Notes: generated from the letters alone by a model not told the origin. 38,670 nt of DNA from CAZSMC01 sp964607755 (GCA_964607755.1 CAZSMC010000040.1:1-38670); one strand, 5' to 3'; shown: positions 16,140 through 25,753, counted from the first letter of the stretch. Program-made: numbers and translations.

Positions 16140-18701
16140 ATGTATAAAATCCAGAAATATCAGGTCATGCCAAAATTGCCTGAATCTTTATCCTATTTAA
16201 AAAAGTTGAGTTACAACCTTTACTGGTCCTGGGATCATCAATCCCGTTCACTTTTTCGACGTCTTGAACCGGAGCTGTGGGAAAAAACCAACCGCAATCC
16301 TGTGCTTTTACTTGGTACATTAGACCAGGAGCGGCTCGAAAATATGAGTAATAATGAAGGTTACATCTCTTCACTCGAGCGTGTGCGGATGAATGTAGAG
16401 TCTTATCTGCACCGAAAAACCTGGTTTTCCGAACAGCATGCCTCAAAAGATCCTTTTTCCATTGCTTATTTCTCCATGGAATATGGTTTGGCCAATGCGT
16501 TGCCGATTTATTCTGGCGGCCTGGGTGTGCTGGCCGGGGATCACATAAAGTCGGCAAGTGACCTGGGCTTATGTCTAACCGGAGTCGGTTTATTGTATCA
16601 AAATGGCTATTTTCAACAATATCTCTCAAGCGAGGGATGGCAGCAGGAAATTTATCCGGTGAATGATTTTTATAATTTGCCGATCACTCTGGTTAAAGGT
16701 GACAGGGGGGAGGACGTGACCGTTACTCTGGATTATCCCCACGGCCCCCTTACAGCCCGTGCGTGGAAAGCTCAGATCGGCCGTATTTCCATTTATTTTC
16801 TCGATACAAACCTGGACCAAAATAATGATGAGGATCGCAATATAACAGACCAGCTCTATGGCGGTGACGATGAAATGCGTGTGAAACAGGAAATATTGCT
16901 CGGTATTGGCGGCATGCGCTTGCTAAAAAAATTGGGAATTGAACCCACAGTGTGCCACATGAACGAAGGTCATTCTGCCTTTCTCGCACTCGAAAGGCTG
17001 CGCGGTCTAATGAAATACAACGGACACCTGTCGTTTTACGAAGCATGTGAAGCCATTCGATGCGGCAATATTTTTACAACTCATACTCCCGTTCCGGCTG
17101 GTATTGATGAATTTGATCCCGATTTGATAAAAAAATATCTAGAGCCGTTTTACGGCGATCTGGGATTATCTGACCAGGAATTCCTCGAGTTAGGCGGCAC
17201 AGGTTATGCGCAAACGCACGGCAAATTCAACATGGCGATTTTTGCCATCAATATGGCCAGCGCGTATAACGGAGTTAGCAGATTACATGGCCGGGTGTCC
17301 CGCGCATTGTGGAATTACAAATGGCCAGAGGTGCCTGAGGATGAAGTTCCGATCTCTCATGTAACAAACGGAATTCATATCCAAACCTGGATCTCCGAGG
17401 ACATGGCAGAACTCTTTAATCGTTATCTTGGTCCTAACTGGTATCGTAATCCGGTTGACGGAAGCCGTTGGGAACGCATCAATCAAATACCGAACGAAGA
17501 ATTGTGGCGAACGCATGAACGTCGTCGTGAACGGCTCGTTGCATTAAGCAGGCATAGACTTTATGAGCAGCTTTCCAAATCAGGAATGCCGGTCTCTCAG
17601 ATCGAAATGGCATACGAAGTTCTCAATCCTGAGGCACTCACTATCGGCTTTGGACGCCGGTTTGCGGAATATAAACGGGCTTATTTGATGTTCAAAGACC
17701 TCGACAGATTGCGAATTATACTGAACAACAAGGAACGTCCGGTTCAAATTATTATATCTGGCAAAGCGCACCCGCAGGACAAGGTCGGCAAAGGAATTAT
17801 CCGCGATATCATCAATATTATCCGGCAAGAGGATTTGCGGTGCCGAATTGTCTTTTTGGAAAATTATGATATGAATATCGCATCTTACATGGTTCAGGGG
17901 GTGGATGTGTGGCTGAACACCCCGCGCCGGAATCGCGAAGCCAGCGGTACCAGCGGCATGAAAGCAGGTGCCAACGGCGCGCTGAACATGAGCACCCTTG
18001 ACGGATGGTGGGAAGAAGCATACGAAATGAATATGAATATCGGCTGGGCTCTCGGACGCGGCGAGAATTATGCTGACGAAGAAGAGAAAAATCAAATCGA
18101 GTCCGAAGAATTTTACGATATCCTGGAAAAGCAGGTCGTGCCCTTGTTTTATTCGAGGAACCGGGGCGGGCTGCCCACCGAATGGATTGAAATGATGAAA
18201 GACAGCATGCGCACTATTTGTCCTTTTTTCAATACCAATCGGATGGTGCGCAACTATTTTCATTCCTATTACCTTCCGGCTGCCCAGCGGTTTAAAAAAG
18301 CCAACGAAAACGGACAAGCTGGCGCCAAAGCACTTGCTGCCTGGCGGCAAAAGGTGACCGAACAATGGGATAAAGTAAAGGTGATTGACGTTTCATCAGA
18401 AAATTCATCTCATATAAGAATCGGCGATGAAATCAAAGTCACCTCTCAGGTAGAATTGGGAGCTTTAAAACCGAATGAAGTTCGGGTAGAAATTTATTAC
18501 GGCCCAGTGGACGAAAAAGGCAAAATTCGAGAAGCTAAAAGTGTGGAAATGGAATGCACAAAAGAAGGCACAAAATCCGAATACCATGCCACATTTCCTG
18601 CTGACAAAACAGGTCGTATGGGTTACACAGTACGTATTACACCCTATCATTCCATGATAGGGAATCCGTTTGAATTGGGTCTAATCAGGTGGTATAAATA
18701 A
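16140..18701 (+). CDS. glgP: alpha-glucan phosphorylase (GT35, DUF3417 type)
   Basis: Phosphorolyses glycogen, maltodextrin or similar alpha-1,4-glucans to glucose-1-phosphate in the cytoplasm. The 853-aa length and the N-terminal block with LSYNLYWSWDHQSRSLFRRL (about residues 23-42) mark the AgpA-like subgroup that carries a DUF3417 domain, distinct from the E. coli GlgP/MalP type. Core motifs include YFSMEYGLANALPIYSGGLG, HMNEGHSAF, THTPVPAGIDEF and the pyridoxal-phosphate lysine in SGTSGMKAGANGALN (about residue 608). The C-terminal 130 residues are beta-rich. ATG follows AAAAGGA. No glg synthesis genes are adjacent, so it probably serves glucan breakdown. Confidence 0.94.
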   Translation: MYKIQKYQVMPKLPESLSYLKKLSYNLYWSWDHQSRSLFRRLEPELWEKTNRNPVLLLGTLDQERLENMSNNEGYISSLERVRMNVESYLHRKTWFSEQHASKDPFSIAYFSMEYGLANALPIYSGGLGVLAGDHIKSASDLGLCLTGVGLLYQNGYFQQYLSSEGWQQEIYPVNDFYNLPITLVKGDRGEDVTVTLDYPHGPLTARAWKAQIGRISIYFLDTNLDQNNDEDRNITDQLYGGDDEMRVKQEILLGIGGMRLLKKLGIEPTVCHMNEGHSAFLALERLRGLMKYNGHLSFYEACEAIRCGNIFTTHTPVPAGIDEFDPDLIKKYLEPFYGDLGLSDQEFLELGGTGYAQTHGKFNMAIFAINMASAYNGVSRLHGRVSRALWNYKWPEVPEDEVPISHVTNGIHIQTWISEDMAELFNRYLGPNWYRNPVDGSRWERINQIPNEELWRTHERRRERLVALSRHRLYEQLSKSGMPVSQIEMAYEVLNPEALTIGFGRRFAEYKRAYLMFKDLDRLRIILNNKERPVQIIISGKAHPQDKVGKGIIRDIINIIRQEDLRCRIVFLENYDMNIASYMVQGVDVWLNTPRRNREASGTSGMKAGANGALNMSTLDGWWEEAYEMNMNIGWALGRGENYADEEEKNQIESEEFYDILEKQVVPLFYSRNRGGLPTEWIEMMKDSMRTICPFFNTNRMVRNYFHSYYLPAAQRFKKANENGQAGAKALAAWRQKVTEQWDKVKVIDVSSENSSHIRIGDEIKVTSQVELGALKPNEVRVEIYYGPVDEKGKIREAKSVEMECTKEGTKSEYHATFPADKTGRMGYTVRITPYHSMIGNPFELGLIRWYK

Positions 18702-18742
18702 ATTCCGGTAAGATTGTGGTTTTGCTGAACGGAGGCAGTTGA

Positions 18743-19045
18743 ATGGGAGAAAATATTTTTTCAGTTACACTGGTTACACTTTTAATGTTTTTTTGGATTG
18801 ATATTTTCAGGAACTGGTATATTAAATTCCTGGAAAAAAGAGGTGTGCCGGAGCGCGCAATGCGTTTTGCAATGCGGGCTTTGTGGATTATCCTGACGTT
18901 GCTTTTCTGGTACACACTTTTGCAACGCGGTCTGCCGGAAAAATTTACTATTGTACACTTTGCTTATCCTTTATTCATCTTTTCGCTCTATGGATTATTG
19001 CGGTCTTTTATTTTCCACAAAAAAGAATTCAAAAAAGAGACGTAA
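18743..19045 (+). CDS. small three-helix membrane protein, unknown
   Basis: A 100-aa hydrophobic protein that I do not recognise. Three transmembrane stretches are visible (about residues 5-24, 44-62 and 68-88), with short charged loops (EKRGVPERAMRF) and a basic tail FHKKEFKKET. A textbook GGAGG site (18731-18735, 7 nt before ATG) and its position 41 nt after glgP support a real gene, probably co-transcribed with glgP. Confidence 0.7.
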   Translation: MGENIFSVTLVTLLMFFWIDIFRNWYIKFLEKRGVPERAMRFAMRALWIILTLLFWYTLLQRGLPEKFTIVHFAYPLFIFSLYGLLRSFIFHKKEFKKET

Positions 19046-19088
19046 CGTCCGGTGCAGTCGCAGTATAACCGCCCTGACCTGTGCCATG

Positions 19089-19883
19089 CTAACGTGGAAT
19101 TTTATCCAGGAGGGAGATGATTTGGTTGAATTGGGCGGACATTCTCTTGCTAGCTTTAGTATCCATGTCGTTTAGCCACCGTTGCACACGCGCATATCGC
19201 TTTTCCGTATCCGGATGCGTTCTGAGCAGGTGGCGCACCATGTAAGAGTCCTTGTCCTGAAAATCGATGATCTTTTGCAAAAGAGTCGAATAACCAGCAG
19301 GATCATAATCCGAGCTGTCAAGATAATAAAGCGCTCTTTTATCTGCTTCAAATTCCTCTTTCTTGCCATAATCAAGAATAGTATTGTTGGTAAAAATATT
19401 TTCCAGAATATCTTTAATGATTTCAGGATTTTCGCCAACAATATGTTGTCCAACAAGAGCGTAACTGTAGGCATCGGCAATTTCGGTCACAGCATTGCGA
19501 CGGGAACAGTGCACAGCTTCGTGAGCAATAACTGCAGCCACCTCGTTTTCATTTTCCGTCAATTCCACCAGACCACGGCTTAGAAAAATATTGCCGCCCG
19601 GCAAAGAAAAATGATACACCCCTGGTTCATTAATTATGTAAACGGTGTAATCTAATGTCTCCCAATCCGAATAAGGCCCTATCTTTTTAGCAATTAGGTT
19701 GAAATAGGCGTTAATGCGTCGATTACGAATGAGCGAGAAATAAAGGGGAGCATGAACCTGAACCGTTTTTCCAAGTTGCATCTCTTCCTCAATCGTCACA
19801 AAATCAACTATATTATTTTGCGCCTGCATCGCAGCGCTCATCAAGCCTGAAAAACAAATGATAATTACAAAATATCTTTTCAT
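19089..19883 (-). CDS. secreted M48-family metallopeptidase
   Basis: A zinc endopeptidase of the M48 family, probably periplasmic, with a quality-control role like BepA or LoiP (by analogy). The protein is 264 aa from ATG 19883, where it begins with a signal peptide (MKRYFVIIICFSGLMSAAMQAQ). An in-frame GTG at 19898 would add five residues (MDLAL) before the signal. The zinc motif HEAVH is at about residues 121-125, with the downstream third-ligand helix EEFEADKRAL. Substrate-cleft strand LPGGNIFLSRGLVE precedes the motif. It starts 21 nt after ligA and may be co-transcribed with it. There is no TPR domain. Confidence 0.88.
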   Translation of the reverse strand: MKRYFVIIICFSGLMSAAMQAQNNIVDFVTIEEEMQLGKTVQVHAPLYFSLIRNRRINAYFNLIAKKIGPYSDWETLDYTVYIINEPGVYHFSLPGGNIFLSRGLVELTENENEVAAVIAHEAVHCSRRNAVTEIADAYSYALVGQHIVGENPEIIKDILENIFTNNTILDYGKKEEFEADKRALYYLDSSDYDPAGYSTLLQKIIDFQDKDSYMVRHLLRTHPDTEKRYARVQRWLNDMDTKASKRMSAQFNQIISLLDKIPR

Positions 19884-19904
19884 TAATGCGAGGTCCACTT
19901 TCTG

Positions 19905-21917
19905 TCAATCCAATCCTGCCATGTTGCGAAATTCGTTTTCAGAAATAATTTTGACACCAAGCTGTTCGGCTTTATCAGCTTTGGAGCCGGGATTTTCGCC
20001 GACAACAACGTAATCGGTCTTGCTGCTCACACTGCTGGCTGCGCGTCCTCCCTGCTCTTCTGTCGTGCGTTGGGCATCTTTTCTTGTCATCGTCTCAAGC
20101 GTTCCGGTGAAAACAAAAGTTTTCCCTTCCAGCACTTTTTCCCTGGTTTGTTCTTGAACCGGCTTTAGATTCACTCCTGCCGAGCGCAGGCGCTCGATAG
20201 TCTGCAAATTCTGTTCAGATGAAAAGAAATCTACGACACTTTCTGCAACCTGCGGACCAACTTCATAGATATTCAGCAGCTCCGATTTATTTGCTTTTGC
20301 GAGTTTCTCGAGCGAGCCAAAAGCTTGAACGAGTACCCTTGCCATGTGTTCGCCGATAAACCGAATGCCAAGCGCATACAACACCCGGTCAAGAGAGCGG
20401 TTTTTACTGGCCTCAATTGAATTGAGCAGGTTATCTGCTGACTTTTCAGCCATTCGCTCCAGAGTAAGCAGTTGATCTTTGGTGAGATAATAAAGATCAG
20501 CTACATCTTGCACATATTTCTTTTCAACCAATTGATCGACAATCTTTTCTCCCAGACCATCAATGTCCATAGCTGGTTTTGAGGCAAAATAGAAAATGCG
20601 CTCTTTGACTTGTGCCGGGCACGCCAGATTGATACAACGTTTAGCAGCTTCGCCTTCAATCCGCACAGCCTTTCCCCCGCAAACCGGACAGGTATCCGGG
20701 AGTTGAAACTTTTTTTCATTGCCTGTGCGTTTGGATGTAATGACCTTGACAACTTCGGGGATCACATCACCAGCGCGCTGCACGACCACCCAGTCGTTAA
20801 CGCGCACATCTTTACGGTCGATCTCGTCCTGATTATGTAACGAAGCCCTGCTCACCTCCACGCCACCGATGTTGACCGGCTCCATCAAAGCAACCGGAGT
20901 CAAGGTACCTGTTCTCCCCACCTGAACCACGATATCCTTGATTTGCGTGGTTTCCTGTCGCGCCGGGAACTTGTACGCAATAGCCCATCGCGGGCTGCGG
21001 GTTTTTATGCCAAGCTGATCCTGCCAGTCGAACCGGTTTACCTTTACGACAATGCCGTCTATCTCGTAAGAAAGCTGTTCTCTGCGTTCTTGCATTCGAG
21101 TGTGATATTTGCACACCTCATCAATGCCTTTACACGTTTGTACAAATGGATTAATTTTCAAACCCATTTTTTGTATAGCCTGTAAAAATTGCATTTGAGT
21201 AGAAACCTCTAATCCGGCAAGCTGGCCTCTGCCGTAAAAATAGATGTCTAGCGGCCGCGTCGCTGTTATGGCGGGATCGAGCTGTCTGAGCGAGCCAGCC
21301 GCCGCATTACGCGGATTTGCAAATGGTGCTTCGCCTTTTTCCTCGCGCTCCCGATTGACTCTATTAAAAGCCTCCACACTCAAAATGACTTCTCCCCGGA
21401 CTTCCAGCCGTTCCGGAACAGGTTGATGGTTCGTGATCAACCGCAAAGGAACACTTTTGATGGTCCGGATATTTTGGGTTACATCCTCCCCCACTTGACC
21501 GTTGCCGCGAGTAGACGCCTGTGTCAGCACCCCGTTTTCATAGATCAGCTCGACAGCCAGGCCATCCAGTTTAGGTTCGCACACATAATCAACATCAGCA
21601 GACAGGTTCAAACCTCGTTTTACTCGCTGATCAAATTCAATAATTTCGTTTTCTTTTAATGAATTATCCAAACTGAGCATTGGCACGGTGTGAGTGACAG
21701 GGGCAAACGCCTCGAGCCGTTGTCCACCGACCCGCTGGGTTGGCGAGTCTGCTGTCACAACATCCGGATGCTCCTGTTCAAGAGCCTCAAGCTCGTGGAA
21801 AAGTTTATCATATTCAGCATCAGAAATCTCCGGATCGTTCAGAACGTAATACCGGTAATCATGATAATTAATCAGCCGGCGTAATTCTGCAATTCTTTTC
21901 TCGTCGTCTTTTCCCAT
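19905..21917 (-). CDS. ligA: NAD-dependent DNA ligase LigA
   Basis: Seals nicks in replication and repair using NAD+. The 670-aa protein has the full bacterial layout. An Ia domain with YYVLNDPEISDAEYD (about residues 23-37) is followed by the adenylation domain with active-site K116 in EPKLDG. An OB fold comes next, then a four-cysteine zinc finger (CPVCG...CINLACP, about 409-432), helix-hairpin-helix repeats (about 440-580) and a C-terminal BRCT domain (about 594-670). The start has AAGGTG upstream on the minus strand. Confidence 0.97.
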   Translation of the reverse strand: MGKDDEKRIAELRRLINYHDYRYYVLNDPEISDAEYDKLFHELEALEQEHPDVVTADSPTQRVGGQRLEAFAPVTHTVPMLSLDNSLKENEIIEFDQRVKRGLNLSADVDYVCEPKLDGLAVELIYENGVLTQASTRGNGQVGEDVTQNIRTIKSVPLRLITNHQPVPERLEVRGEVILSVEAFNRVNREREEKGEAPFANPRNAAAGSLRQLDPAITATRPLDIYFYGRGQLAGLEVSTQMQFLQAIQKMGLKINPFVQTCKGIDEVCKYHTRMQERREQLSYEIDGIVVKVNRFDWQDQLGIKTRSPRWAIAYKFPARQETTQIKDIVVQVGRTGTLTPVALMEPVNIGGVEVSRASLHNQDEIDRKDVRVNDWVVVQRAGDVIPEVVKVITSKRTGNEKKFQLPDTCPVCGGKAVRIEGEAAKRCINLACPAQVKERIFYFASKPAMDIDGLGEKIVDQLVEKKYVQDVADLYYLTKDQLLTLERMAEKSADNLLNSIEASKNRSLDRVLYALGIRFIGEHMARVLVQAFGSLEKLAKANKSELLNIYEVGPQVAESVVDFFSSEQNLQTIERLRSAGVNLKPVQEQTREKVLEGKTFVFTGTLETMTRKDAQRTTEEQGGRAASSVSSKTDYVVVGENPGSKADKAEQLGVKIISENEFRNMAGLD

Positions 21918-22248
21918 AAGGCACCTTAATTACATGTTCACATTCATTGTAAATTAATCGATTTTTAACATAGTTTCAACAAAAAAGCGAACAATTAAAA
22001 AAAGTTATTGGATTGAAATTTTAATAGCCAATTAGCAGAAATGAAAACAGCATGTTCTCATCAAAATTCCATGCGTTTATCGATCCGTTATTTTAAAAAA
22101 TTCTTAAATGAATAACTTTTTCAAAGGATAAATGATATCAACCGGTGTTTAAATGAAACAATAATAATTTGAACCGGTTCAAATTATTATTGTAAATGTT
22201 GATATTTTTTACTATCTTTAACGATTAATTATAACTTTAAGAGAAAAG
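21918..22248. other. divergent intergenic region, ligA/nfnA
   Basis: A 331-bp AT-rich spacer between the divergent ligA and nfnA starts. I see no gene. The clear structure is the 36-bp palindrome near the nfnA side, listed separately. Promoters for both directions must lie here, but no convincing -35/-10 pair was found by eye. Confidence 0.6.
22135..22210. promoter_or_regulatory. long palindromic operator candidate upstream of nfnA
   Basis: ACAATAATAATTTGAACC (22158-22175) is followed at once by its exact reverse complement (22176-22193), giving a 36-bp perfect palindrome. It is nested inside a second inverted pair, ATATCAAC (22135-22142) and GTTGATAT (22198-22205), with T6 at 22205-22210. 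The core TGAACCGGTTCA with a central CG resembles LacI-family operators (known pattern). It ends 55 nt before the nfnA start. An operator is the favoured reading; a hairpin attenuator in the leader is the alternative. Confidence 0.6.
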
Positions 22249-23085
22249 ATGAATAGCAAAATTGTAAAAAAACGCGTGCTGGCACCGGACGTGATCCGTT
22301 TTGAATTGGAAGCACCGGTTATTGCAGCCAAACACAAAGCCGGACAATTTGTGATTATCCTTCACAGCGAAAATGGTGAACGTATCCCCCTGACCATTGC
22401 CGATTCTGATCCAAAAACCGGAACAATCTCGATCATTTCCCAAAGTGTCGGTAAAAGCACAAAAGAACTCGCCAAATTTGAGCCTGGCGACGTTCTTCTC
22501 GATATAGCCGGTCCTCTTGGCTCACCGACTCATATCGACCGGTTCGGCACTGTGGTCTGCATTGGCGGCGGAATCGGCGCAGCTCCGTTGTATCCGATAA
22601 CAAAAGCGCTGCGCCATGCAGGGAATAGAATTATCACAATTTTGGGAGCCAGGTCACGCAATATGTTCATTCTTAAGGAAGAGATGAATGCCATGAGTGA
22701 CCAGCTCATTTTAACCACAGACGACGGCAGCGAAGGACGGAAAGGTTTTGTGACCGATGCTTTAACTCAACTGATTGAAAACGGCACCCGAATCGATCTG
22801 GTCATTGCTATAGGTCCGAGCATTATGATGAAAATGGTTGCCGAAAAAACACGACCGGGTAACATTCCAACCATAGCCAGCCTGAACACCATCATGGTGG
22901 ATGGCACCGGCATGTGCGGCGGGTGCCGCGTCACTGTAGGGGGCGAAACAAAATTTGTCTGTGTTGACGGACCAGAATTTGATGCCCATCAGGTCGATTG
23001 GGATGAAATGCTGAACCGCTTGCAAACCTATCACGAACATGAATGTCAGGCGTTGCGACAGATAGAACGGGCTGAAAATTATTAA
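22249..23085 (+). CDS. NfnA/SudB-type ferredoxin-NADP reductase subunit
   Basis: A 278-aa FAD and [2Fe-2S] protein of the sulfide dehydrogenase / NADH-dependent ferredoxin:NADP+ oxidoreductase alpha family. It has an N-terminal FAD-binding barrel with RIPLTIADSD (about residue 45), an NAD(P)-binding segment CIGGGIGAAPLYPITKAL (about 104-121) and a C-terminal cluster site GTGMCGGCRVTVGG...FVCVDGPEFDAHQVDW (about 221-250). It is followed 9 nt later by its usual partner, so the two form a complex. Possible reactions are electron bifurcation between NADH, NADPH and ferredoxin, or sulfide/polysulfide reduction. Sequence alone does not separate these. Confidence 0.88.
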   Translation: MNSKIVKKRVLAPDVIRFELEAPVIAAKHKAGQFVIILHSENGERIPLTIADSDPKTGTISIISQSVGKSTKELAKFEPGDVLLDIAGPLGSPTHIDRFGTVVCIGGGIGAAPLYPITKALRHAGNRIITILGARSRNMFILKEEMNAMSDQLILTTDDGSEGRKGFVTDALTQLIENGTRIDLVIAIGPSIMMKMVAEKTRPGNIPTIASLNTIMVDGTGMCGGCRVTVGGETKFVCVDGPEFDAHQVDWDEMLNRLQTYHEHECQALRQIERAENY

Positions 23086-23094
23086 TTTGAGGTT

Positions 23095-24516
23095 ATGGTG
23101 AAAGCAAAAGAACGTTTACAAATAGATCCTGTCAAAATGCCGGAACAAGATGCAAAGGAACGGATTCACAATCAGAATGAAGTGCCGCTCGGATTTACAC
23201 CGGAGCAGGCTATCCAGGAAGCCACCCGTTGTCTTGAGTGCAAAAAAGCACCCTGTGTCAAAGGATGCCCTGTGAATATCGATATACCTACTTTTGTGAC
23301 CTTAATTGCTAAAGGTAGGTTTGAAGAGTCTATTGAAAAAATTAAAGAAAAAAATTTACTACCGGCAATTTGCGGACGCGTATGTCCACAGGAAGAGCAA
23401 TGCCAGCTCTATTGCACTGTGGGTAAATATCACAAGGATGTGAACAAATCAGTTTCTATTGGCAAACTTGAACGCTTTGCCGCAGATTGGGAGCGCAGCA
23501 ACTGCAGGACTCAAGTGCCTCGCCTCTCCAGTCCCACAGGTCGCAAAGCTGCGGTGATAGGCAGCGGTCCAGCCGGATTAACCGTGGCCGGGGATCTGGC
23601 GCAACAAGGCCATGCGGTCACTGTTTATGAAGCTCTTCATAAACCGGGCGGGGTACTGGCTTATGGCATTCCCGAGTTCCGTCTGCCAAAATCTATTGTT
23701 CGATACGAAGTGAACGCCCTGGAACAGATGGGTGTCACGTTCAAGTACGATATGATTATAGGTAAAACATTCACGCTCGATGAACTGAGGCAACAATATG
23801 ACGCAATTTTTATTGGCACTGGCGCTGGCTTGCCAAAATTCATGAACATTCCTGGTGAAAATCTCGTTGGTGTCTATTCGGCTAATGAATATTTAACCCG
23901 GGCCAATCTGATGCGGGCCTATGACTTTCCGCGTGCTGACACTCCCATTTTGCGCGCTGAAAACATTGCTGTCATTGGCGGCGGCAATGTTGCCATGGAT
24001 TCTGCACGGACCGCGCTGAGACTGGGTGCGAAACGGTCGATGGTCATCTATCGCCGCTCGCGAACAGAAATGCCGGCGCGGAATGAAGAAATCCATCACG
24101 CTGAAGAAGAAGGTGTGGAACTCCACCTCTTGCAAAATCCTGTGCGCATAAATGATAACCGCAAGGGCCGGGTCAAGAGTATACAAGTGATAAACATGGA
24201 CTTGGGCGAGCCGGATGAATCCGGCCGCCGTCGTCCGGTTCCTATTAAAGGCTCAGAACATGACATCGAGGTGGACGCCGTTATTATTGCTATCGGTAAC
24301 AGCCCAAATCCGATGTTGCCCAGAGAAACGCCTGATTTAGAAACCGAAAAATGGGGTGGTGTGATTGCGAATGCAGAAAGCGGTGAAACGTCGATTGCTG
24401 GCGTCTTTGCTGGCGGCGATATTGTGCAGGGAGCGGCTACGGTTATTCTTGCCATGGGAGACGGCCGTCGTGCTGCCCAGGCAATGCATGATTATATGAT
24501 GGGGCGTACTGTTTAA
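23095..24516 (+). CDS. NfnB/SudA/GltD-like flavoprotein (glutamate synthase small-subunit family)
   Basis: A 473-aa FAD and NAD(P) flavoprotein with two [4Fe-4S] sites. The N-terminal cysteine motifs are CLECKKAPCVKGCP (about residues 47-60) and CGRVCPQEEQCQLYC. The FAD Rossmann site is VIGSGPAGLTVAGDLAQQG (about 154), and a second dinucleotide site is VIGGGNVAMDSARTALRLGA. The C-terminal FAGGDIVQGAATVILAMGDG closes the FAD domain. It is often annotated gltA/gltD, but no large glutamate synthase subunit is present and NfnA lies 9 nt upstream, so an NfnAB/SudAB complex is more likely. TTGAGG sits only 2 nt before ATG 23095, so GTG 23098 with better spacing is an alternative start. Confidence 0.9.
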   Translation: MVKAKERLQIDPVKMPEQDAKERIHNQNEVPLGFTPEQAIQEATRCLECKKAPCVKGCPVNIDIPTFVTLIAKGRFEESIEKIKEKNLLPAICGRVCPQEEQCQLYCTVGKYHKDVNKSVSIGKLERFAADWERSNCRTQVPRLSSPTGRKAAVIGSGPAGLTVAGDLAQQGHAVTVYEALHKPGGVLAYGIPEFRLPKSIVRYEVNALEQMGVTFKYDMIIGKTFTLDELRQQYDAIFIGTGAGLPKFMNIPGENLVGVYSANEYLTRANLMRAYDFPRADTPILRAENIAVIGGGNVAMDSARTALRLGAKRSMVIYRRSRTEMPARNEEIHHAEEEGVELHLLQNPVRINDNRKGRVKSIQVINMDLGEPDESGRRRPVPIKGSEHDIEVDAVIIAIGNSPNPMLPRETPDLETEKWGGVIANAESGETSIAGVFAGGDIVQGAATVILAMGDGRRAAQAMHDYMMGRTV

Positions 24517-24712
24517 ATTGAAAAAGTTTCTTTCCATGAAAATTACGATAGCCCAGAAAACATTTCATTCAAAGTAGACGGCTAATTCTAATTCCCCTTT
24601 ATATCCTGGTTGTTTTTTTTATCAAATTTCGACCTTTATAACAATTCATAAATAAAATCATTTCTATCACCAATGCGAGCACTGATTACCTGTTCAGCAA
24701 AGCAAAAAAATA

Positions 24713-25540
24713 TCATTCGGGAAATCTTTTCACATCGTTCCACGAAAACGTCCATTCCGGTGTGATTAGCCGTTCTCCCGCATTTATTAGATACCACGGA
24801 CTGAGACCGGGGTCCTGAGGATTTTTAAGGATATGAATATCCTGGGCAGGCATGTAACTCTGCGCCAGCAGAAAAGCGCGCTCGCCGTTTGGTGCACGCG
24901 CCATATCTACAACAATGACGGCATGGCCCGGGAAGCCACCCTGGATGAACACATCACCGATCCGCAAATCTGTGGGTGGCACGCGTTGCATTTCCTGTGA
25001 CAGCGAGTAACTGCCGGCATAGATAAATACCATATTTAAAAAAGCTCGAAAAGATGCATAGCTCGTATCCGGATCTGCTGTTTTGCGCCAGGTCACCTGA
25101 TTCCGGCGCACGTCCGGCCGGTACCCGGATGCCCAGCGCATAAAATCCGCCCGGTCACCGCTGGTAAAATTGAAATGAATGTTTTCATAAAGACATCGGC
25201 TGAATGTGTACTCGGCATAAAACCGCATTACTGCATCGGCGCATTGCTGCAGATCTCGTGAACCGACATCGATATCCACAATGGCATAGTGCGCGTTTTG
25301 ATTGCGCTTTTCCCTGCTATTGAATAACATGACTGTGTTCGCGTCCTGCTTGAGCGGCAGGTGCCGCAGCCAGAATCCAAACGAGGAGGTATCCGTGGAA
25401 ATCCTCATAAAACCGGCAGGTAGCGCAATATCACAAATACGCTTGTGAACTGAATCTGACTGATTCATCAACGGGTACGGCATGTTTTGGGCAATGACAC
25501 TGCCTGTGAGAAAGAAGAAAATCCAAAAGAATACTTTCAA
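24713..25540 (-). CDS. exported DUF4846 protein (TTG start)
   Basis: A 275-aa protein that matches DUF4846 as I recall the family; the function is unknown. It has a signal peptide (residues 1-18, ending SVIAQ). Conserved-looking stretches are RISTDTSSFGFWLRHLPL, NAHYAIVDIDVG, ASGYRPDVRRNQVTW and GDVFIQGGFPGHAVIVVDMA. The last resembles the His strand of NlpC/P60 or transglutaminase-like folds (speculative). The start codon is TTG (25538-25540). AGGAGG on the minus strand (complement of 25546-25551) lies 5 nt upstream, and no ATG before residue 20 would keep the signal peptide. It is divergent from the GH43 gene. Confidence 0.78.
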   Translation of the reverse strand: MKVFFWIFFFLTGSVIAQNMPYPLMNQSDSVHKRICDIALPAGFMRISTDTSSFGFWLRHLPLKQDANTVMLFNSREKRNQNAHYAIVDIDVGSRDLQQCADAVMRFYAEYTFSRCLYENIHFNFTSGDRADFMRWASGYRPDVRRNQVTWRKTADPDTSYASFRAFLNMVFIYAGSYSLSQEMQRVPPTDLRIGDVFIQGGFPGHAVIVVDMARAPNGERAFLLAQSYMPAQDIHILKNPQDPGLSPWYLINAGERLITPEWTFSWNDVKRFPE

Positions 25541-25753
25541 TATGACCTCCTAACTTTTAAAACATGAACATTGTTCAGGGCACACTGAATTGACGGATTT
25601 AACGAATTTTCAAATCAACAACATTTTTGAAATCCGTGCAGATCAATTGAATCCGTTCAATCCGCGTTCCATCAAACTGAATTTGCCTGAAGCAAAAATA
25701 ATTGCTACATTGTTTTAATCCAATAGAAAAAATAAAAACCCGAGGGAAACATC

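Noticed and set aside
23095..24516. Calling this gene gltD, glutamate synthase small subunit
   Set aside because: There is no large subunit, and an NfnA/SudB partner lies 9 nt upstream. The name would mislead about function.
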